Part shown: one piece after another, positions 27,264 through 36,042 of the stretch
How the letters are laid out: each line of letters begins with the position of its first letter
Position numbering within the stretch: the first letter of the stretch is position 1
Origin: Robiginitalea marina
GTDB lineage: Bacteria; Bacteroidota; Bacteroidia; Flavobacteriales; Flavobacteriaceae
DNA length: 64,000 nucleotides
Direction of reading: 5' to 3'
NCBI RefSeq assembly: GCF_024006985.1
Contig: NZ_JAMXIB010000009.1
Location: 58,694-122,693 of the forward strand
The notes under the pieces: generated by a model
The model's database searches: none
The model's input: the letters and a program-made list of their open reading frames with translations, nothing else
What the model was told of the DNA's origin: nothing
Program-made: the position numbers and the translations under genes

Positions 27264-29036
27264 CTAGTCGGTAAAGCCTGCCGGCATGCGGCGCGCCGGG
27301 CCCAGTTGTTCAAAGGCATGGGCGAGGCGCAACAATTCCGGGATCTGGAAGGGCTTCCCGATAAAGGTGAGGCCCGTGGGTTCCCCGGATTCCCTGTACC
27401 CCATAGGCACCGTTAGGGCCGGATACCGGGCTACGGCGGCATACCCTGCATGGTAGTTGTTTACGGAGAGGACAGCGTCCAGGCGGTGTGCCTCCCAGGG
27501 TTCAGTGAAGAACCTCCGGCCAGCCGCCCTAAGGTCGGACCGCACTTTTTCAAAGGCCTCCTCCCCGGTACTGTCGGCCAGGATCCCTTCGAGCAGGGCC
27601 TGCCCGTAAGGGACCCTCAAAAGGGTGTCAGCCCTGTTAAAGGCGACCACATCGGCCACGGAACGCACCCCGACGGCCACCGTATCCCTTATTTGGGAAT
27701 TTAGGTAGGCCGGGAGGTCTTCCCTCATATCGAGGTTCAACAAGGTCAGGAAACCTTCGAGTTCCACTTCGGGGGGGTCAAAGGGAATGACCTCAGCCCC
27801 TGCCGCCTCCAGGCCGGAAACGGTTTCCCGATACAGGGAATCGGACTCCATCAGCGCGCGGAAAACCCCCAGGCGCTTTCCGCGGAGGGTGGCCCCCCCG
27901 GGAAGGTACCACCCCGCATCCCAGCCGACCTGGAATGCCTGCATATCCAGCGGGTCATACCCCATCAGGGCGTCGAGCAAAATCCCGGTGTCGGTGACAT
28001 TGCGCGTCATGGGCCCCGGGGTATCGAGGGTACTGGAAATTGGCACGATGCCCCTGCGGCTGAGCATGCCCACCGTAGGTTTCAGCCCCACCACGGAATT
28101 CTGGCTGGAAGGCGACAAAATGGAACCGGAGGTTTCCGTTCCCACGGCAGCCATGGCATAGCCGGCAGCTATGGCCGTCCCGCTCCCGGAACTGGAGCCA
28201 CCGGTTTCAAAGAGGCGCCGGCCATAGGGGTTCAGGGTCTGTCCCCCCACGGCGCTATACCCTACCGGGCAACCCCGGCACATATAGTACGCCCATTCGC
28301 TCAGGTTTACTTTGCCCATGATGATGGCCCCCTTTTCCTTAAGGCGCTCCACGATAAAGGCATCACCCGTCCGGTTGCCCATCAGGGCTATCGCCCCCGC
28401 AGTAGTGGGCATCTCTTCGGTGTTGATATTGTCTTTCAGCAGCACGGGCATCCCGAAAATGGGGTGCAGGTCGGCCGCAGGGTCAATGGCCCTGAGCGAA
28501 TCCCTGCGCCGGGCCTCCCGGAAAAGATTGGGGTTTAGGGCAATTATTGTATTCAGCGTCGTGGCGGGATCGAGTTCGTATTTGTAAATCCGGTAGAGGA
28601 AAAACCGGCAGAGGTCTTCATAACTGAAGTCCCCGTTTTTGATTTGGGCCTGGACTTCAGGGATGGATTTCTCCAGGATCAACGGCTTCAGCCGGGAATA
28701 GTCGGCCTCCGTCATTTTCCGGACCTCCGGGTAGAGGGGCGAAAAGACGGCGTTTTTGTCGAGCACCCGCGACTGGATGAGTTTATAGCGCATCCTGGGC
28801 AGGGGATGGTCCGCATTGGCTGCCACCTCCAGTGAATCGTCGTAGGGGGTCCAAAGGGCGCCGGGGTCTGGCTCTTCGCCGGAAACGGCTTCATTCATGT
28901 CCACCCCGGCCGGGGGGGTCACTTCCCCGGGGGCAGGGGTTTTCTCTTTACAGGATTGAAGGGCAAGCCCCATCACGAGGGCAAAAGCAGGCAGGAGCAA
29001 GACCCTGGGGATGCCTTTAAGGGAATATCGAACCAT
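27264..29036 (-). CDS. Lipoprotein amidase, amidase-signature family
   Basis: A 590-residue enzyme with a type-II signal (LVMGLALQSC, lipidated C29), so it should be anchored to a membrane facing the periplasm or cell surface. The amidase-signature triad is visible: K201 in MPVLLKDNINT, the cis-serine in ETGGSSSGSG (about S283), and the nucleophile S306 in GTETSGSI. A C-terminal subdomain contains AVARYPALTVPMGYRESGEPTGLTF. It would hydrolyse an amide; the substrate is unknown, and neighbours give no hint. It lies between ftsY (46-base gap, no promoter seen) and rimO. Confidence 0.88.
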   Translation of the reverse strand: MVRYSLKGIPRVLLLPAFALVMGLALQSCKEKTPAPGEVTPPAGVDMNEAVSGEEPDPGALWTPYDDSLEVAANADHPLPRMRYKLIQSRVLDKNAVFSPLYPEVRKMTEADYSRLKPLILEKSIPEVQAQIKNGDFSYEDLCRFFLYRIYKYELDPATTLNTIIALNPNLFREARRRDSLRAIDPAADLHPIFGMPVLLKDNINTEEMPTTAGAIALMGNRTGDAFIVERLKEKGAIIMGKVNLSEWAYYMCRGCPVGYSAVGGQTLNPYGRRLFETGGSSSGSGTAIAAGYAMAAVGTETSGSILSPSSQNSVVGLKPTVGMLSRRGIVPISSTLDTPGPMTRNVTDTGILLDALMGYDPLDMQAFQVGWDAGWYLPGGATLRGKRLGVFRALMESDSLYRETVSGLEAAGAEVIPFDPPEVELEGFLTLLNLDMREDLPAYLNSQIRDTVAVGVRSVADVVAFNRADTLLRVPYGQALLEGILADSTGEEAFEKVRSDLRAAGRRFFTEPWEAHRLDAVLSVNNYHAGYAAVARYPALTVPMGYRESGEPTGLTFIGKPFQIPELLRLAHAFEQLGPARRMPAGFTD

Positions 29037-29082
29037 GGTTTTCTGGTTTTTCAGGTTTGGGTGTTCGAAAAAGCGGGCGCCA

Positions 29083-30045
29083 TCAGCGGGAACGGTTGAA
29101 AAAGGAATCCACGAATTCCAGTTTGTTGAATACCTGCAGGTCCTCTATACCTTCCCCCACCCCAATATATTTTACCGGGATGCGGAACTGGTCCGAAATC
29201 CCGATAACCACCCCGCCTTTGGCGGTGCCGTCGAGCTTGGTGACGGCCAGGGACGTCACTTCAGTGGCTTTCGTAAACTGTCTCGCCTGTTCAAAAGCGT
29301 TCTGCCCGGTGGAGCCATCCAGGACCAGGAGGACCTCATGGGGGGCATCCGGGACCACCTTCTGCATGACCCGTTTGACCTTGGTGAGCTCATTCATCAG
29401 GTTCACCTTATTGTGGAGGCGTCCGGCGGTGTCGATCAACACCACATCGGCGTGTTGTTTGAGGGCTGCACTAAGGGTATCAAAGGCGACGGAGGCCGGA
29501 TCGCTACCCATTTTCTGCTTTACCAGCGGCACCCCCACGCGGTCGGCCCAGACCTGGAGCTGGTCTATGGCAGCAGCCCGGAAGGTATCCGCCGCCCCGA
29601 GGACGACCTTTTTACCCTGCTTGCTAAACTGGTGGGCCAGTTTCCCGATGGTGGTGGTCTTCCCCACCCCGTTGACCCCAACCACCATGATTACATAAGG
29701 GCCGTCCACCCGGGGCACTTCGAATTCGGTGGCTTCCCCGTGGTGGGTTTCAGCGAGGAGCCCGGCAATTTCCTCCCTCAGGATACTGTCGAGCTGATCG
29801 GTTCCCACATATTTGTCCCGGGCCACCCGGGCCTCGATCCGTTCGATAATCTTCAGGGTGGTTTCCACCCCCACGTCGGAGGTCACCAGCACTTCTTCCA
29901 GGTCGTCGAGAACCTCGTCGTCGACGCGCGATTTGCCCACAACCGCTTTGCTCAGCCTGGAGAAAAAACTGGATTTGGATTTTTCAAGCCCCTTATCCAG
30001 GGTTTCCTTTTTTTCAGAAGAAAAAAACTTTTTGAAAAGACTCAT
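29083..30045 (-). CDS. ftsY: Signal recognition particle receptor
   Basis: A 320-residue SRP-GTPase that docks Ffh-ribosome complexes at the inner membrane. A short charged N-terminus (FKKFFSSEKKETL) is followed by the helical N domain (about 20-100) and the G domain with P-loop G123-VNGVGKTT, DTFRAAA, DTAGRLHNK and the TKLDGTAKGG guanine-specificity motif. The acidic A domain is nearly absent, as is common in Bacteroidota. A TATATTTG -7 box lies 19 bases upstream. Confidence 0.96.
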   Translation of the reverse strand: MSLFKKFFSSEKKETLDKGLEKSKSSFFSRLSKAVVGKSRVDDEVLDDLEEVLVTSDVGVETTLKIIERIEARVARDKYVGTDQLDSILREEIAGLLAETHHGEATEFEVPRVDGPYVIMVVGVNGVGKTTTIGKLAHQFSKQGKKVVLGAADTFRAAAIDQLQVWADRVGVPLVKQKMGSDPASVAFDTLSAALKQHADVVLIDTAGRLHNKVNLMNELTKVKRVMQKVVPDAPHEVLLVLDGSTGQNAFEQARQFTKATEVTSLAVTKLDGTAKGGVVIGISDQFRIPVKYIGVGEGIEDLQVFNKLEFVDSFFNRSR

Positions 30046-30064
30046 AGCCCAATGCGTGTCCCGG

Positions 30065-30072
30065 CAAATATA
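30065..30072 (-). promoter_or_regulatory. -7 promoter element for ftsY
   Basis: On the minus strand TATATTTG, an exact match, 19 bases before the ftsY ATG and downstream of the ribosomal-operon terminator. Confidence 0.6.
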
Positions 30073-30129
30073 GCACTTTAAACCTTTTGGAGGGGTACGT
30101 CCCGGGATAGGCGAACCTTAGCCAATGCC

Positions 30130-30168
30130 AAAAAAAAGTGGCCGTTTCCCTGGGAAACGGCCACTTTA
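30130..30168 (-). terminator. Rho-independent terminator of the rpmB-rpmG-DUF4295 operon
   Basis: On the minus strand AAAGTGGCCGTTT pairs with AAACGGCCACTTT (13 bp; the inner CCC/GGG can extend it) and is followed by a run of eight T. It separates the ribosomal genes from ftsY. Confidence 0.9.
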
Positions 30169-30193
30169 TCGCTTTAACTCGCTATCGGAACTC

Positions 30194-30346
30194 CTATTTT
30201 TCGGAGAGCCAGTCGTTCACCATCTCGGGGGTCATTACCGCCTCTACGAAGGTGTAGGCACCCGTTTTGGGCGACTTCACCATCTTGATGGCCTTGGTCA
30301 ATCTTTTTGAACTGGACTGAAGGGTTGCTACCGTTTTCTTTGCCAT
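30194..30346 (-). CDS. DUF4295 family protein
   Basis: A 50-residue basic protein (starts MAKKTVATLQSSSKRLTKAI, ends VNDWLSEK), found by direct translation because it is short. It is the DUF4295 protein that in Bacteroidota habitually follows rpmG. The conserved SPKTGAYTFVEAVMTPEMV segment is intact. The location and size suggest a ribosome-associated small protein, but no role is established that I know of. It starts six bases after the rpmG stop and is followed by the operon terminator. Confidence 0.9.
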   Translation of the reverse strand: MAKKTVATLQSSSKRLTKAIKMVKSPKTGAYTFVEAVMTPEMVNDWLSEK

Positions 30347-30352
30347 GATTCC

Positions 30353-30535
30353 TTATTTTATCTCTTTGTGTACCGTCATCCGCTTCAGGATGGGGTTGAA
30401 TTTTTTAATCTCCATCCGGTCCGGGGTATTCTTTTTGTTCTTGGTGGTGATGTAGCGGGATGTCCCGGGCATACCCGACTCCTTGTGCTCTGTGCACTCC
30501 AGGATCACCTGTACTCTGTTGCCTTTCTTTGCCAT
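30353..30535 (-). CDS. rpmG: Ribosomal protein L33
   Basis: A 60-residue large-subunit protein ([20 protein letters not shown]). It has only one cysteine and none of the paired CxxC motifs, so it is the zinc-independent (C-minus) form. It lies between rpmB and DUF4295 in one operon. Confidence 0.95.
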   Translation of the reverse strand: MAKKGNRVQVILECTEHKESGMPGTSRYITTKNKKNTPDRMEIKKFNPILKRMTVHKEIK

Positions 30536-30555
30536 GATGCTCTGTGTTTAGGCGA

Positions 30556-30795
30556 TTACTTGTTGAGAATCCCTTTCTGTTTCGCTTCCTTCAGGACTGC
30601 CGAAATCCCCTTCTTGTTGATGGCCTTCAGGGCCCGGGTGGAAACGCGAAGGGTAACCCACCGGTCTTCCTCTGGAATGTAGAACCTTTTCTTGGAGAGG
30701 TTTACGTCAAAACGCCTCCGGGTCTTGTTGATGGAAAAGGAAACATTGTTCCCAAACATTGCCTTCTTACCGGTAATTTCGCAGACTTTTGCCAT
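30556..30795 (-). CDS. rpmB: Ribosomal protein L28
   Basis: A 79-residue large-subunit protein with the typical start (MAKVCEITGKKAMFGNNVSF) and basic body (NKTRRRFDVNL). First gene of the rpmB-rpmG-DUF4295 operon, with a TAAATTTG -7 box 32 bases upstream. Confidence 0.96.
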   Translation of the reverse strand: MAKVCEITGKKAMFGNNVSFSINKTRRRFDVNLSKKRFYIPEEDRWVTLRVSTRALKAINKKGISAVLKEAKQKGILNK

Positions 30796-30827
30796 TGCGC
30801 AGGGTTAACTTGGTTCAAAACAGGGTG

Positions 30828-30835
30828 CAAATTTA
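30828..30835 (-). promoter_or_regulatory. -7 promoter element for the rpmB operon
   Basis: On the minus strand TAAATTTG, an exact match, 32 bases before the rpmB ATG. Confidence 0.6.
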
Positions 30836-30867
30836 CGTCATTTTTGCCGTATGCCCAAACTTCTTAT

Positions 30868-32115
30868 TTAGAATTTTATGATTTCTTTGAGCAGGAGCTC
30901 AAAGGCCTTGTGCACCGACTTCTGTACGATCCGTTCCCGGTGGTTTCCCATTGAAAATTCAAGGGCATAAGACCCCTGGGGTCCGGCAATCCCAAGGTAC
31001 ACTTTTCCGATGGCCTCATCGGAATCGCCTTTGGACGGCCCTGCATTCCCGGTTGTGGCTACCGCAAAATCGGCATCCAGGAGGATGCGTACATTTTCAG
31101 CCATGGCCTGGGCCACTGGGGCACTCACCACCGAATGTGAGGCGATGAGCTGCTCAGGCACCCCCAGCACCGAAATTTTCGCCCCGGTGGCATAACTGAC
31201 CACCCCCCCTTTAAAATAGGCCGAAGCCCCCGGGATAGCGGTGAGCTGCGAAGCTATCCGCCCCCCCGTAAAGCTTTCTGCCACAGCCAGGGTGGCTTTT
31301 TTGTCGGTGAAGCGCTTGCGAAGGGTTTCCTCAAGCGGTTCCCCGTCTTCCTCCCCAAACAGGATGTCGGAAACCAGGGTTTTCAGGGCTTCGGTGAAAC
31401 GGTTTAGTTCCTGTTCCAGGGGTTGTAGTTCTGAGCCCCGGGCTGAAAGCCTGAGGCGGACCTTTCCCAGGTTCGGGAGGTATGCCAGCTTGAAATGGGG
31501 GGGCAGGGTGTCTTCCCACCCTGCGAGCCGCCCGGCGATGGCACTTTCACCCAACCCGTAGGTCACCAGGGTCCTGTGCAGCAGTACCGGGCGCTGGAAC
31601 GCCTTGAGGATCCTCGGGCGTACCTGGTCGGCAAACAATTGTTTCATTTCGAAAGGCACCCCTGGAAGAGCCACAAAAACGGCCCTTTTTCCCCTCATCC
31701 ACAGGCCGGGAGCCGTACCGTAGGGGTTATGGAGCACCTCGGCCCTGGAGGGAACCAGCGCCTGTTGGCGGTTCAGGTCGGATATGGGGGTGGAAATGTG
31801 CTCCCGGAACAACGCCTCCACATGGGCCAGGACCTCCCGGTCTTCCCGCAGGTGATCCCCGAAAAACTCACATAGGGTATGCTTGGTGATATCGTCCCTG
31901 GTTGGGCCGAGACCCCCCGTAATCACCACGAGCTCAGCCCGCGATTCGGCTTCCTGAAGGGCATTCAGGATATGGGTGCGGTCGTCCTGCACCGAGGAGA
32001 TCTGTTGGACCAAAACCCCGATCCGGTGCAGTTCCTGGGCCAGGAATGCCGAATTGGTATCCACGATCTGCCCGATCAGGATTTCATCCCCGATGGTAAT
32101 GATCTCCGCAAGCAT
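30868..32115 (-). CDS. cinA: CinA family protein (nicotinamide-nucleotide amidase)
   Basis: A 415-residue two-domain protein: an N-terminal MoCF-like domain (about residues 1-170; IITIGDEILIGQIVDTNSAF, TGGLGPTRDDITKHTL) and a C-terminal CinA deamidase domain (about 250-415; LAVAESFTGGRIASQLTAIPGASAYFKGGVVSYA, ATTGNAGPSKG). CinA-type enzymes salvage NMN and may hydrolyse ADP-ribose. Its ATG shares one base with the stop of the HPt gene, indicating translational coupling. Confidence 0.94.
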   Translation of the reverse strand: MLAEIITIGDEILIGQIVDTNSAFLAQELHRIGVLVQQISSVQDDRTHILNALQEAESRAELVVITGGLGPTRDDITKHTLCEFFGDHLREDREVLAHVEALFREHISTPISDLNRQQALVPSRAEVLHNPYGTAPGLWMRGKRAVFVALPGVPFEMKQLFADQVRPRILKAFQRPVLLHRTLVTYGLGESAIAGRLAGWEDTLPPHFKLAYLPNLGKVRLRLSARGSELQPLEQELNRFTEALKTLVSDILFGEEDGEPLEETLRKRFTDKKATLAVAESFTGGRIASQLTAIPGASAYFKGGVVSYATGAKISVLGVPEQLIASHSVVSAPVAQAMAENVRILLDADFAVATTGNAGPSKGDSDEAIGKVYLGIAGPQGSYALEFSMGNHRERIVQKSVHKAFELLLKEIIKF

Positions 32116-32453
32116 CAGAAGCCAAATTCCTTCCGGAGTTCAGAAACCGCCTGTTCCACCTGTTGTTTCAGGACGGGGAAATGGCTGCGTATCAGCCCGA
32201 GGTCCCCGGAAGCCTTCCCCAGGGTTTCAATTTCCAGGGCCAGGGCCCGGGCCTGTTCCATGCCCAACAGGTCAACATTGGGCTTGATTTTGTGGGCCAT
32301 CTTATAAATTTGCTCGTAATCGCCTGCCTTCACTGCTCCTTCAAGGGCCAGCAGGTCAGTGGGGACTTCTTCCAGGAATACCGAGAGGACCGATTCCACG
32401 AACTCGGCATCCCCTTCAGCCATCTCCTGTATTTTATCCAGGCTGTAAATCAT
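32115..32453 (-). CDS. HPt (histidine phosphotransfer) domain protein
   Basis: A 112-residue, single-domain protein. The four-helix HPt fold is indicated by the phospho-acceptor H54 in YKMAHKIKPN and the following LLGMEQARALALEIE. It should relay phosphate between a hybrid kinase and a response regulator, but no kinase or regulator is encoded nearby, so it is an orphan. It is sandwiched between an FAH-family hydrolase (one-base gap) and cinA (one-base overlap). Confidence 0.87.
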   Translation of the reverse strand: MIYSLDKIQEMAEGDAEFVESVLSVFLEEVPTDLLALEGAVKAGDYEQIYKMAHKIKPNVDLLGMEQARALALEIETLGKASGDLGLIRSHFPVLKQQVEQAVSELRKEFGF

Positions 32454-32454
32454 A

Positions 32455-33066
32455 CTAACGCACTTTTAATGAAAAGACTTCGTTGCCTTCCAGCTTTCCG
32501 GAAAGGTAATCATTTGGGGCTACCGGCCCAACCCCGGAAGGCGTGCCGGTAAAAATTACATCCCCCTTTTTCAGGGTGAAAAAAGTGGAGATATAAGCGA
32601 TCAGTTCATCGACCTTCCATAGCATCTGCCGCGTATCCCCATCCTGTACCACCTGCCCGTTTCGCTCCAGGGTAAACCGAAGGTGGCCCAGGTCGGGGAA
32701 GCTGCTTTTCGGAAGCCACTCCCCGATTACGGCGGAACCGTCGAACCCCTTGGCCTTTTCCCAGGGAAGGCCTGCCGCCTTGAGTTGGTCCTGGAGGTCC
32801 CGGGCGGTAAAGTCTATGCCCAGGGAAATTTCGTCATAGTATTTAGGGGCGAAGGCCCTGTCGATATGCTTGCCCACTTTACTGATCTTTACCAGCAATT
32901 CCACCTCATAGTGGATGCAGCCGGAAAACTCGGGGATGAAAAAATCCTGCTCCCTTGGTAAAATGGCCGAATCGGGCTTTATGAACAGCACGGGGGAAGC
33001 GGGTCGCTCATTGGCCAGCTCCTCGATATGGGCCGCATAATTGCGCCCTACACAAATTAATTTCAT
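32455..33066 (-). CDS. Fumarylacetoacetate hydrolase family protein
   Basis: A 203-residue FAH-fold protein of the short, YcgM-like type: KLICVGRNYAAHIEEL, SPVLFIKPDSAIL, the acidic metal-binding residues around CIHYEVELLVKI, GIDFTARDLQ, and the C-terminal VIFTGTPSGVGPV. Relatives are acylpyruvases or oxaloacetate decarboxylases; the substrate here is unknown. The HPt gene starts one base after its stop. Confidence 0.9.
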   Translation of the reverse strand: MKLICVGRNYAAHIEELANERPASPVLFIKPDSAILPREQDFFIPEFSGCIHYEVELLVKISKVGKHIDRAFAPKYYDEISLGIDFTARDLQDQLKAAGLPWEKAKGFDGSAVIGEWLPKSSFPDLGHLRFTLERNGQVVQDGDTRQMLWKVDELIAYISTFFTLKKGDVIFTGTPSGVGPVAPNDYLSGKLEGNEVFSLKVR

Positions 33067-33109
33067 TTCCAGGGGTTTTAATGGGTTTCCAGAACGTTCA
33101 GGGCAATCC

Positions 33110-33886
33110 TCAGGACAAACGGTTGTTGAGGCGGGCCAGGCGGATCTGCGTCAGTACCTTTTTGGTGTACAGGGGGAAATCGGCATTGAGGATCCATCCA
33201 AAGTAACCGGGTTCCTGTTCCAGGACCTCCAGGACCTTCCTGCCCTTGTGTTTTCCAAACGAAAAAATTTCGTCCCCTGAATCATCCCTTTGGATGAAGC
33301 CGGCGAAATCGACCGATTCCGAATGGGAGGAGAACGCAGCAAGGGCTTTCACATCATTCTCGAGTTCCGGGTACCGGTCGAGTTGGGAAAGCAGGACCTC
33401 ATAGGTAGCCAGGGTATCGGCCGCCGCGCTGTGGGCATCGCGCAGCTCCTTCCCGCAATAGAACTGGTAGGCTGCCTCCAGGGTGCGCTTTTCCATTTTG
33501 TGAAAAATGGTCTGAACGTCCACGGCCACCGTATTTTTCATATCGAAATCCAGGCCCGCCCGAAGGAGTTCCTCGGCCAGCAACGGGATGTCAAACCGGT
33601 TGGAATTGAATCCCGCCAGGTCGCACCCCTGGATCATCTGGTACACTTCCCGGGCACGTTCCCTGAAGGGGGGCTCCCCGGCCACCTTTTCATCTGAAAT
33701 CCCATGGATGGCAGTGGCTTCCTTCGGGATGGGCATTTCCGGATTTACCAGCCAGGTTTTACTCTCCTTGTTCCCATTGGGAAATACCTTCAGGATGGCG
33801 ATTTCCACAATGCGGTCCTGGGCGATGTTCGTGCCGGTGGTCTCCAGGTCGAAAAAACAAATGGGTCTGCTCAGGTTTAATTCCAT
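33110..33886 (-). CDS. DnaQ-like 3'-5' exonuclease with DUF3820-like C-terminus
   Basis: A 258-residue DEDDh exonuclease. ExoI motif FFDLETTG supplies D13 and E15, ExoII is in LAGFNSNRFDIPLL, and ExoIII is RDAHSAAADTLATYEVL. The C-terminal 60 residues (SFGKHKGRKVLEVLEQEPGYFGWIL) match the DUF3820-type module seen behind many DnaQ exonucleases. This is not the replicative epsilon subunit with certainty; a repair or RNA-turnover role is equally possible. First gene of a probable four-gene operon with the FAH protein, HPt and cinA (43-base gap). Confidence 0.9.
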   Translation of the reverse strand: MELNLSRPICFFDLETTGTNIAQDRIVEIAILKVFPNGNKESKTWLVNPEMPIPKEATAIHGISDEKVAGEPPFRERAREVYQMIQGCDLAGFNSNRFDIPLLAEELLRAGLDFDMKNTVAVDVQTIFHKMEKRTLEAAYQFYCGKELRDAHSAAADTLATYEVLLSQLDRYPELENDVKALAAFSSHSESVDFAGFIQRDDSGDEIFSFGKHKGRKVLEVLEQEPGYFGWILNADFPLYTKKVLTQIRLARLNNRLS

Positions 33887-33964
33887 GCCAAATGGTTAAC
33901 TGTATTCACTGGGGCAGCCTGCAACGGCCCCTGCTTACTTGTTTGTAACCGGGCGATCCGGTCT

Positions 33965-35311
33965 TCAGAATTCGCGGTCCTCGTCCCAGGCCTCCAGGTA
34001 ATCGGCCACGGCTTTGGCAAACATCCCCCCCAGGGCGCCATTGACCACCCGGTGGTCGTAACTGTGGGAGAGGAACATCTTCGACCGGATGCCGATAAAG
34101 TCCCCGGCCGGGGTCTCGATCACGGAAGGCACCTTCCTGATGGCCCCAAGGGCCAGGATACCCACCTGGGGCTGGTTGATGATAGGGGTGCCAAAGACGC
34201 TGCCAAAGGTCCCCACATTGGTCACCGTATAGGTGCCGTCCTTGATTTCATCGGGTTTCAGGGCATTGTTTCGGGCCCGTTCTGCCAAATCATTTACCGC
34301 GCGGGCCATCCCCACCAGGTTCAACTGGTCGGCATTCCTGATGACCGGGACGATCAGGTTCCCGTCAGGGAGGGCGGCAGCCATCCCTATATTGATGTTT
34401 TTCCTGCGGATAATGGCATCTCCGTCAACAGAGATGTTCATCATGGGGAACTTTTTAAGGGCTTTGGCCACGGCTTCCAGGAAAATGGGGGTGAAGGTGA
34501 GCTTCTCCCCTTCCCTTTTCTGAAAGGCATCCTTCACCCGGTCCCTCCAGAGAACGATTTTAGTGACGTCCACCTCAATAAAGCTCTGGACATGGGCCGA
34601 AGTCGACACGCTTTCCGCCATGTGTTTGGCAATCAGTTTGCCCATGCGGGTCATCGGGATCACTTCGTCCCCTGCCCCTGCGGAAATGGAAGGTTTCGGG
34701 GCCGGCGGGGCCTGGGGAGCGCTTGCCTGGGCCTGGGGGGCAGCTGCCCGGGGCGTTTCCGGGGCTGCGACCTTAGCCGGCTGGCCCTTCTTGCGGCCCT
34801 CGATATAGGCCAGCATATCGTCTTTGGTCACCCGTCCGTCCTTGCCGCTTCCGGGCAGGGCATCCAGTTCCTCCTGGCTGATCCCTTCTTCCCGGGCCAT
34901 ATTCCGTACCAGGGGGGAATAAAAACGCTCTGACCCCGACTGGACGGCCTCCGGGGCAGCTACCGGGGCAGCCGTTTCCACAGCCCGGGTTACTGCCTGT
35001 TCAGCTTGCGCCGCAGCTTCCACGACCGGGGCCATTTCTGAAACTACCCCCGAAGGTGCGCTGCTTCCCGCGCCTACCTCTATGATGGCCACAGTCTGCC
35101 CAACCTTGATCACCTGGTCCACCTCAAAGCATTTCTCCACCAGGACCCCTTCCACCTCGCTGGGGACTTCGGAATCCACTTTGTCGGTGGCAATCTCGAA
35201 AACGGGTTCATCCGCTTCTATAGGATCACCTACTTCTTTGAGCCAGGAGGTCAGGGTGGCTTCCGCCACGCTTTCTCCCATTTGTGGCAATTTCAGTTCA
35301 AATCTTGACAT
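33965..35311 (-). CDS. 2-oxoacid dehydrogenase E2 (dihydrolipoyl acyltransferase)
   Basis: A 448-residue E2 subunit. It has one N-terminal lipoyl domain (lipoyl-lysine K44 in ATDKVDSEVPS), an Ala/Pro/Gln-rich linker, a subunit-binding domain (about 130-170; SPLVRNMAREEGISQEELD), a second Ala/Pro-rich linker, and the catalytic domain ending in SYDHRVVNG. The usual active-site motif is HxxxDG; here the Asp is Asn (codon AAT). It is most like the branched-chain or generic E2 of Bacteroidota. No E1 or E3 gene is adjacent. A TATTTTTG box lies 37 bases upstream. Confidence 0.9.
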   Translation of the reverse strand: MSRFELKLPQMGESVAEATLTSWLKEVGDPIEADEPVFEIATDKVDSEVPSEVEGVLVEKCFEVDQVIKVGQTVAIIEVGAGSSAPSGVVSEMAPVVEAAAQAEQAVTRAVETAAPVAAPEAVQSGSERFYSPLVRNMAREEGISQEELDALPGSGKDGRVTKDDMLAYIEGRKKGQPAKVAAPETPRAAAPQAQASAPQAPPAPKPSISAGAGDEVIPMTRMGKLIAKHMAESVSTSAHVQSFIEVDVTKIVLWRDRVKDAFQKREGEKLTFTPIFLEAVAKALKKFPMMNISVDGDAIIRRKNINIGMAAALPDGNLIVPVIRNADQLNLVGMARAVNDLAERARNNALKPDEIKDGTYTVTNVGTFGSVFGTPIINQPQVGILALGAIRKVPSVIETPAGDFIGIRSKMFLSHSYDHRVVNGALGGMFAKAVADYLEAWDEDREF

Positions 35312-35348
35312 ATTCTTAACCGGATAGCTGTCTACAAGATATTTTTTG

Positions 35349-35356
35349 CAAAAATA
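35349..35356 (-). promoter_or_regulatory. -7 promoter element for the E2 gene
   Basis: On the minus strand TATTTTTG, an exact match, 37 bases before the E2 ATG. Confidence 0.55.
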
Positions 35357-35391
35357 ATAAAATTACCCCCCGATTTTTGACATATTTTTCC

Positions 35392-36009
35392 TCAACGATT
35401 CAGGGAACCTTCGAAGGGAATCCGTTGTAAAATGGAACGGCCCAGGGTGACCTCATCGGCGTATTCGAGTTCATCCCCCACCGGGACGCCCCTGGCAATG
35501 GTCGACAGGGTTACCGGCAGCCCTTCGAGCTGGCGGTAGATATAAAAATTGGTGGTGTCCCCCTCCATGGTCGCGCTAAGGGCAAAGATGAGCTCCCTGA
35601 CTTCTCCCCCCCTTACTTTTTCCACCAGGGAAGCAATGGTGAGGTCCTGTGGACCCACCCCCTCCATGGGAGAGATCTTCCCCCCCAGGACGTGGTATAA
35701 CCCCCGGAAATGCCCGGTATTTTCAATGGCCATGACGTCGCGGATGTCTTCCACCACGCAGACCAGGGAACGGTCGCGACGGGAACTGTTGCAGATCTCG
35801 CACAGGTCGGAATCGGAGATGTTATGGCATTCCCGGCAATGCCGGATGCGGGTGCGCAACTCCTGCAGGGCCTGGGCCAGGGAATCAGTCTGGGAAACGG
35901 GCTGCCTGAGCAGGTGCAGCACCAGCCTGAGGGCCGTCCGCTTTCCAATCCCCGGCAATTGGGACATCTCCGCAACGGCCTTTTCCAGGAGTTTGGATGA
36001 AATTTCCAT
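35392..36009 (-). CDS. recR: Recombination mediator RecR
   Basis: A 205-residue DNA-repair protein that works with RecO/RecF in loading RecA. It has the HhH segment ([17 protein letters not shown]), a four-cysteine zinc finger ([16 protein letters not shown]), and a Toprim domain ([26 protein letters not shown]). ATG 36009 was chosen over the GTG two codons upstream because a TAATTTTG -7 box at 36015-36022 overlaps the GTG; the ATG lies 5 bases after the box, so the message is predicted to be leaderless. Confidence 0.95.
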   Translation of the reverse strand: MEISSKLLEKAVAEMSQLPGIGKRTALRLVLHLLRQPVSQTDSLAQALQELRTRIRHCRECHNISDSDLCEICNSSRRDRSLVCVVEDIRDVMAIENTGHFRGLYHVLGGKISPMEGVGPQDLTIASLVEKVRGGEVRELIFALSATMEGDTTNFYIYRQLEGLPVTLSTIARGVPVGDELEYADEVTLGRSILQRIPFEGSLNR

Positions 36010-36014
36010 AGGCA

Positions 36015-36022
36015 CAAAATTA
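36015..36022 (-). promoter_or_regulatory. -7 promoter element for recR
   Basis: On the minus strand TAATTTTG, an exact match, 5 bases before the recR ATG. It decides the start codon. Confidence 0.6.
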
Positions 36023-36042
36023 CGTATCTATTTTAAGTTTTG

